Source of the DNA: an uncultured Oscillospiraceae bacterium
GTDB taxonomy: Bacteria > Bacillota_A > Clostridia > Oscillospirales > Oscillospiraceae
DNA length: 8,362 bases
Direction of reading: 5' to 3'
NCBI GenBank assembly: GCA_900770015.1
Contig: CAAGIU010000273.1
Span: 1 to 8,362, forward strand
Both the position numbers and the translations under genes were made by a program. Positions 4,628-8,362 of this stretch are shown one piece after another. How positions within the stretch are numbered: position 1 is the first letter of the stretch; every line of letters starts with the position of its first letter. The notes under the pieces were generated by a model. The model made no database searches. It worked only from the letters and a program-made list of their open reading frames with translations, and was not told where the DNA came from.

Positions 4628-6413
4628 TCGCCAGACGCAGCTTATCCTCTGCCTGTTCGGTATTTTTCCTGTGGTATGGCTGGGGCTTCTCATAGCCCCT
4701 GCTGTATCGGGTGGATTGCCGGAGATCATCACTGCATTTCCGGCAGCGATGAATGACCCCTTTCATATTGTGCTTTGCGAGGACAGTCTGAAAACTGTCC
4801 TCATTGCTTTGTGTGCGTATGGAATGGGCATCGGCATCTATTTCTCCACTCGGCGAAACTACCGTAAAGGTGAAGAACACGGTTCTGCAAAGTGGGGCGA
4901 CGCCAGAGCCGTGGACAAGAAATACCGGGATAAAAGGCCGGAGCAAAACAAGCTGTTTACGCAGAATGTGCGCATGGGTCTGGACGGAAGAAAGCACCGC
5001 CGAAACCTCAATACGGTAGTTATCGGAGGCAGCGGTGCGGGTAAGAGCTTCAACCTTGCCAAGCCCAATCTAATGCAGGCCAACACTTCATTCGTGGTGC
5101 TTGATCCCAAGGGTGAACTGGTCAGGGATACCGGGTATTTGCTGGAGCAGAAAGGGTATGAAGTCCGGGTGCTGGATCTTCTGAACATGGAAAAGAGCTT
5201 CTGCTACAACCCCTTTGTCTACCTTCGGGATGACAACGATGTGCAAAGGCTCGTCACCAACCTGTTTAAGTCCACCACCCCAAAGGGCAGCCAATCACAA
5301 GACCCCTTTTGGGATACGGCGGCCAGTATGCTTCTTCTGGCGCTCATTTTCTATCTGAAATATGAAGCGCCGGAGGACGAGCAGAACTTCCCGATGGTCA
5401 TGGAAATGCTGCGGGCCGCAGAAGTCCGGGAGGATGACGACTGTTATCAGTCGCCTCTTGATGAGCTGTTTGAACGACTGGAAATGAAAAATCCAGACCA
5501 CATTGCGGTCAAGTATTACAAGGACTACCATTCCGGCAGCGCCAAAACGCTGAAATCCATTCAGATCACCCTTGCCGCAAGACTGGAGAAATTCAACCTT
5601 TCTTCCCTTGCGGCACTGACTGCTACGGACGAGTTGGAGCTTCCCTCTCTGGGTGAAAAGAAAGTGGCGCTGTTTGCACTGATCCCGGACAACGATACCA
5701 GCTTTAACTTTTTGGTGTCTATCCTCTATACGCAGATCTTCCAGCAGCTATTCTGGCTGGCAGACCACAAGTATGGTGGGAGCCTGCCGATTCCTGTCCA
5801 CTTCCTGATGGACGAGTTTGCCAATGTGAGCCTTCCCGATGACTTCGATAAGATACTGGCGACCATGCGCTCCCGGAATGTGAGCGTGACCATTATCCTG
5901 CAAAACATTGCCCAGCTAAAGGCGCTGTTTGAAAAGCAGTGGGAGAGTATTCTGGGCAACTGTGACGAGATGCTTTATCTGGGAGGAAACGAAACCAGCA
6001 CACACAAGCTGATCTCAGAATCCTACCTTGGAAAATCCACCATCGACACCAACACCTACGGCAAATCCACCGGGCGCAGCGGCAATTACAGTACCAACTA
6101 CCAGATCACCGGGCGGGAGCTGATGACGCCGGACGAAGTACGCATGATGGACAACCGTTATGCGCTGCTGTTTATCCGTGGCGAGCGTCCGATTATGGAT
6201 GAAAAGTACAATCCGCTGAAACACCCCAATGTGGCCCTGACCGCTTTGGGCGGCGCACCAACCTATGAGCATGGCAAGACTGACCATGTGACCGCAACAA
6301 TCTCTATCGGCGCTGCGACCGAATCCGAACTGCTGGAGCCGGAAACCGCCGTGGATGATACCATGGAGCTTCTGTCCAATGAGGAGATAGAGGCTCTTTT
6401 TCATTTAATCTAA
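4614..6413 (+). CDS. virD4: VirD4/TraG-family type IV coupling protein
   Basis: Coupling proteins are inner-membrane hexameric ATPases that receive the relaxase-DNA complex and pass it to the type IV secretion channel. This 599-residue protein has two N-terminal membrane helices (about residues 9-32 and 61-79), then a cytoplasmic ATPase. Walker A is GGSGAGKS (138-145, Lys144) and Walker B ends in LMDEF with Asp400 and Glu401. Further family segments are FVVLDPKGELVRDTG, TIILQNIAQLK (about residues 423-433) and, near the C-terminus, LMTPDEVRMMDNRYALLFI. The length is normal for Firmicutes VirD4 proteins. The start at 4614 overlaps the preceding small gene, with only a partial ribosome binding site (GAAGG, 4597-4601), consistent with coupled translation. 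The C-terminal acidic stretch (LLEPETAVDD) could contact substrate, but that is speculative. Confidence 0.95.
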   Translation: MKQDNRQTQLILCLFGIFPVVWLGLLIAPAVSGGLPEIITAFPAAMNDPFHIVLCEDSLKTVLIALCAYGMGIGIYFSTRRNYRKGEEHGSAKWGDARAVDKKYRDKRPEQNKLFTQNVRMGLDGRKHRRNLNTVVIGGSGAGKSFNLAKPNLMQANTSFVVLDPKGELVRDTGYLLEQKGYEVRVLDLLNMEKSFCYNPFVYLRDDNDVQRLVTNLFKSTTPKGSQSQDPFWDTAASMLLLALIFYLKYEAPEDEQNFPMVMEMLRAAEVREDDDCYQSPLDELFERLEMKNPDHIAVKYYKDYHSGSAKTLKSIQITLAARLEKFNLSSLAALTATDELELPSLGEKKVALFALIPDNDTSFNFLVSILYTQIFQQLFWLADHKYGGSLPIPVHFLMDEFANVSLPDDFDKILATMRSRNVSVTIILQNIAQLKALFEKQWESILGNCDEMLYLGGNETSTHKLISESYLGKSTIDTNTYGKSTGRSGNYSTNYQITGRELMTPDEVRMMDNRYALLFIRGERPIMDEKYNPLKHPNVALTALGGAPTYEHGKTDHVTATISIGAATESELLEPETAVDDTMELLSNEEIEALFHLI

Positions 6414-6428
6414 AGGAGGAACAAAACC

Positions 6429-6788
6429 ATGAAAAACCTGTTTCACAAGACCGAGAAGCCTGTCAATCACAACGCCAGGCTGGAGCGCAAAGTCAAGAGG
6501 GGCTTCCGTTTCTACGCAGTGACCGTCCTGTCCATGTCCCTTGTGCTGGGCATGGCCGTTACTGCCCACGCTGCCGGCGACCCCATCACGGTAGTTAACA
6601 ACCTTTCCGATTTCATCTTCGGTCTGATCCGCGCCGTGGGCCTCATCCTGCTGGGCTGGGGTATCGTCCAGGTAGGTCTTTCTCTCCAGAGCCATGACCC
6701 TTCCCAGCGTTCCAATGGTTTCCTGACGCTGGCAGGCGGTGTTGTCATCACCTTCGCTAAGGAGATTCTGACTCTGATCACAGGCTAA
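6429..6788 (+). CDS. Maff2-family membrane protein, pilin-like topology
   Basis: This 119-residue protein has a basic N-terminus (about residues 1-27), a hydrophobic stretch (29-45) ending in a plausible signal peptidase site (AHA before AG, near residue 48), and then two membrane helices (about 61-85 and 98-117) joined by a short polar loop with SHDPSQRSN. The order of long signal followed by two helices is that of VirB2/TrbC pilins, and the size, the gly-rich LGWGIVQVG segment and the position directly after virD4 match Maff2 proteins of Clostridial ICEs. A role as the channel or pilus subunit is inferred from topology and context. The AGGAGG at 6415-6420 gives a strong ribosome binding site, in keeping with a protein needed in many copies. 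A strong hairpin follows the gene. Confidence 0.82.
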   Translation: MKNLFHKTEKPVNHNARLERKVKRGFRFYAVTVLSMSLVLGMAVTAHAAGDPITVVNNLSDFIFGLIRAVGLILLGWGIVQVGLSLQSHDPSQRSNGFLTLAGGVVITFAKEILTLITG

Positions 6789-6820
6789 GCGGTTATCACC
6801 AAATAATATCTGCGGGATAT

Positions 6821-6848
6821 GCGGCAGGGCGGGAAACCGTCCTGCCGC
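6821..6848 (+). promoter_or_regulatory. Intercistronic GAAA-loop hairpin after the Maff2 gene
   Basis: GCGGCAGGGCGG (6821-6832) pairs with CCGTCCTGCCGC (6837-6848) around the loop GAAA: 12 pairs including one G-U, closed by a GNRA-type tetraloop. The following bases (TGTTTCG) contain only a short T-run, so it is at best a weak or partial terminator. Hairpins of this kind after a highly expressed cistron often shield the upstream mRNA from 3' exonucleases. It lies 12 bases before the ribosome binding site of the VirB6-like gene. Confidence 0.6.
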
Positions 6849-6874
6849 TGTTTCGCTGAAAGGAGGAAGAAACA

Positions 6875-7711
6875 TTGAGTGATAACTGGGTCGTACAAAA
6901 CCTTGAAAATGCCCTGAACACCTGGAATGAAAAGCTGGCGGAGATCTGGCAGCTCATCACCCAAAGCCCGCAGCAATTCAAGGGTGGTGCTATTTGGGGC
7001 GTGATCGTCAATATCCACGGCGCACTACAGGCCATCGGCCTTGCCTTGTTGGTGTTGTTTTTTGTTGTGGGCGTGATGAAAACCTGCGGCTCCTTCGCAG
7101 AAGTCAAAAGGCCGGAACACGCCCTGAAGCTGTTTATTAGATTTGCGCTTGCCAAGGGTGCTGTCACCTATGGCATGGAGCTGATGCTGGCCCTGTTCAA
7201 CATTGCCCAAGGCGTTATCTCTACCATCATGCAGGCGGCGGGCTTCGGTGCGGCACAGCAGACGGTTTTGCCCAGCGAGATCGTCACCGCCGTGGAGGAC
7301 TGCGGTTTCTTTGAAAGTATCCCGCTGTGGGCGGTAACGCTCATCGGCGGACTGTTCATTACGGTGCTGTCTTTCATTATGATCATGACGGTCTATGGCC
7401 GTTTCTTCAAACTGTATCTCTACACGGCGATAGCGCCTATTCCCCTCTCCAGCTTTGCCGGAGAGCCGAGCCAGAACGTGGGAAAGAGCTTTATCAAGTC
7501 CTATGCGGCGGTATGCCTGGAGGGCGCGATCATCGTGCTGGCCTGCATCATTTTCTCACTATTCGCGGCATCCCCGCCAACTGTTGACCCCAATGCGGCG
7601 GCAGTTACAATGGTTTGGAGCTATATCGGAGAGCTGGTCTTTAATATGCTTGTCCTCGTGGGCGCTGTGAAGATGGCTGACCGCGTGGTGCGGGAGATGA
7701 TGGGCCTGTAA
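6875..7711 (+). CDS. VirB6/TrbL-like polytopic channel protein
   Basis: The 278-residue protein has an N-terminal soluble stretch (1-37), then about five or six hydrophobic segments (roughly 39-68, 84-118, 149-172, 179-195, 208-231, 247-268), separated by charged loops such as SFAEVKRPEHA. The combination GRFFKLYLYTAIAPIPLSSFAG with the later SYAAVCLEG is characteristic of the VirB6/TrbL-like membrane components of Firmicutes ICEs. VirB6 proteins form part of the inner-membrane passage for DNA. The start codon is TTG at 6875, chosen because AGGAGG at 6861-6866 sits 8 bases upstream and no in-frame ATG lies close by; the non-canonical start may lower translation relative to the Maff2 gene. The next gene follows after 22 bases. 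Confidence 0.85.
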   Translation: MSDNWVVQNLENALNTWNEKLAEIWQLITQSPQQFKGGAIWGVIVNIHGALQAIGLALLVLFFVVGVMKTCGSFAEVKRPEHALKLFIRFALAKGAVTYGMELMLALFNIAQGVISTIMQAAGFGAAQQTVLPSEIVTAVEDCGFFESIPLWAVTLIGGLFITVLSFIMIMTVYGRFFKLYLYTAIAPIPLSSFAGEPSQNVGKSFIKSYAAVCLEGAIIVLACIIFSLFAASPPTVDPNAAAVTMVWSYIGELVFNMLVLVGAVKMADRVVREMMGL

Positions 7712-7733
7712 TTTTGGAAAGGAGCGATTACAA

Positions 7734-8099
7734 ATGGAGGTTAAAATTAACCGTGAAATCCGTAACTATACGGAATCTATGTTTTTCGGACTGACCATGC
7801 GGCAGTTCGTTTTTTCTTTGCTGGCAGTCGGTGTTGCCGTGGGGCTGTATTTTCTGCTTCGGCCCTATGTGGGTACGGAAACCGTATCTTGGATGTGTGT
7901 GCTGGGGGCGGCTCCCTTTGCGGCGCTGGGCTTTGTATCCTACCACGGCATGACCGCCGAGCAGTTTTTGTGGGCATGGTTCCGCTCTGAAATGCTGGAG
8001 CCGAGAGAGATCAGGTTTGAGCCGGTCAATTACTATTATGAAGCCCTCAAAAGCACAATGGAAGCCCATGAAAAGGAGGTATTGAAAGCCCATGATTAA
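7734..8099 (+). CDS. PrgI/VirB3-like membrane protein
   Basis: PrgI-type proteins are the VirB3 counterparts of Gram-positive conjugation systems and work with the VirB4 ATPase at the membrane. This 121-residue protein has the typical N-terminus with basic residues and the family segment FFGLTMRQF (17-25), two membrane helices (about 26-43 and 51-70), then a cytoplasmic tail with EPREIRFEP and YYYEALKSTMEAHEKE. The length is usual for the family. AAAGGAG at 7718-7724 supports ATG 7734. The end of the gene overlaps the VirB4 start by 8 bases and supplies its ribosome binding site, so the pair is translationally coupled, as expected for VirB3-VirB4 partners. Confidence 0.9.
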   Translation: MEVKINREIRNYTESMFFGLTMRQFVFSLLAVGVAVGLYFLLRPYVGTETVSWMCVLGAAPFAALGFVSYHGMTAEQFLWAWFRSEMLEPREIRFEPVNYYYEALKSTMEAHEKEVLKAHD

Positions 8100-8362
8100 G
8101 ACCCTGAGCAATTTGTTAAAACAGGATAAGGAGAAATACACCGTTCCCCGCAAGGTGCAGGATGTGATCCCCATCCGGCGTATGTGGAGTGACGGCATTT
8201 TTCAGGTGGGGTGCAAGTTCTCCAAAAGCTATCAGTTTTCGGACATCAACTATCAGGTAGCCAGTCTGGAGGACAAAAAAGTGATGTTCCTGGACTACTC
8301 GGAGCTTCTGAACAGTCTGGATTCCGGTGCCACCACAAAGATCACCATTAACAACCGCCGTC
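8092..8362 (+). CDS. virB4: VirB4/TraE-type conjugation ATPase, N-terminal part
   Basis: The frame opens at ATG 8092 with AAGGAGG at 8073-8079 and runs off the window; about 90 of an expected 750-800 residues are present. The visible part includes YTVPRKVQDVIPIRRMWSDG, GCKFSKSYQFSDINY and MFLDYSELLNSLDSG, which is the N-terminal domain pattern of VirB4/TraE proteins in Clostridial ICEs: an early segment on a target for substrate entry, followed by the stretch that precedes the ATPase. The Walker motifs lie beyond the window, so catalytic competence cannot be judged. VirB4 energizes channel assembly and function and contacts the VirB3-like partner encoded just before it. The call relies on this short region and the conserved PrgI-VirB4 gene order. 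Confidence 0.85.
   Translation, partial: MIKTLSNLLKQDKEKYTVPRKVQDVIPIRRMWSDGIFQVGCKFSKSYQFSDINYQVASLEDKKVMFLDYSELLNSLDSGATTKITINNRR

Overview
The window is a stretch of a conjugation module from an integrative and conjugative element (ICE) of the Tn1549-like type found in gut Clostridia (Lachnospiraceae, Oscillospiraceae, Faecalibacterium-like hosts). Three things support this. The gene order is Toprim protein, MobC, MOBP relaxase, PcfB-like, ArdC-like, VirD4, Maff2, VirB6-like, PrgI, VirB4. Shine-Dalgarno sites of the AAAGGAG type precede most genes. The DNA is moderately GC-rich and tightly packed. All real genes are on the + strand; both window edges cut genes, and no integrase, cargo gene, insertion sequence, tRNA or rRNA is visible.

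Bases 1-885 hold the end of a Toprim-domain protein, a small acidic cysteine-rich protein, a 150-base non-coding gap with two perfect palindromes, and a 38-residue membrane peptide resembling DUF3789. Bases 882-2763 encode the DNA-processing pair MobC and relaxase. A 13-bp stem-loop followed by an ACGCTTGC motif lies inside the 3' end of mobC, just before the relaxase start, and is the best oriT candidate. Bases 2720-4627 encode a PcfB-like relaxosome or coupling accessory protein, an ArdC-like protein whose metallopeptidase motif has lost ligands, and a 62-residue protein of unknown function. Bases 4614-6413 encode the VirD4/TraG coupling ATPase.

From 6429 onward come the type IV secretion channel genes: a Maff2 protein with a pilin-like topology, a VirB6/TrbL-like polytopic membrane protein starting at TTG, a PrgI/VirB3-like protein, and the beginning of a VirB4-type ATPase. 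A strong hairpin with a GAAA loop sits between Maff2 and the VirB6-like gene and may adjust their relative expression.

Inferred working order: MobC and relaxase nick and hold the transfer strand at oriT, PcfB links this complex to VirD4, VirD4 feeds it to the membrane channel, and the small and ArdC-like proteins act as accessories, perhaps protecting incoming single-stranded DNA. The module as a whole is of a known kind. The parts most worth a second look are the candidate oriT embedded in mobC, the palindromic gap, the Cys-rich protein, the degenerate ArdC-like protein and the intercistronic hairpin.
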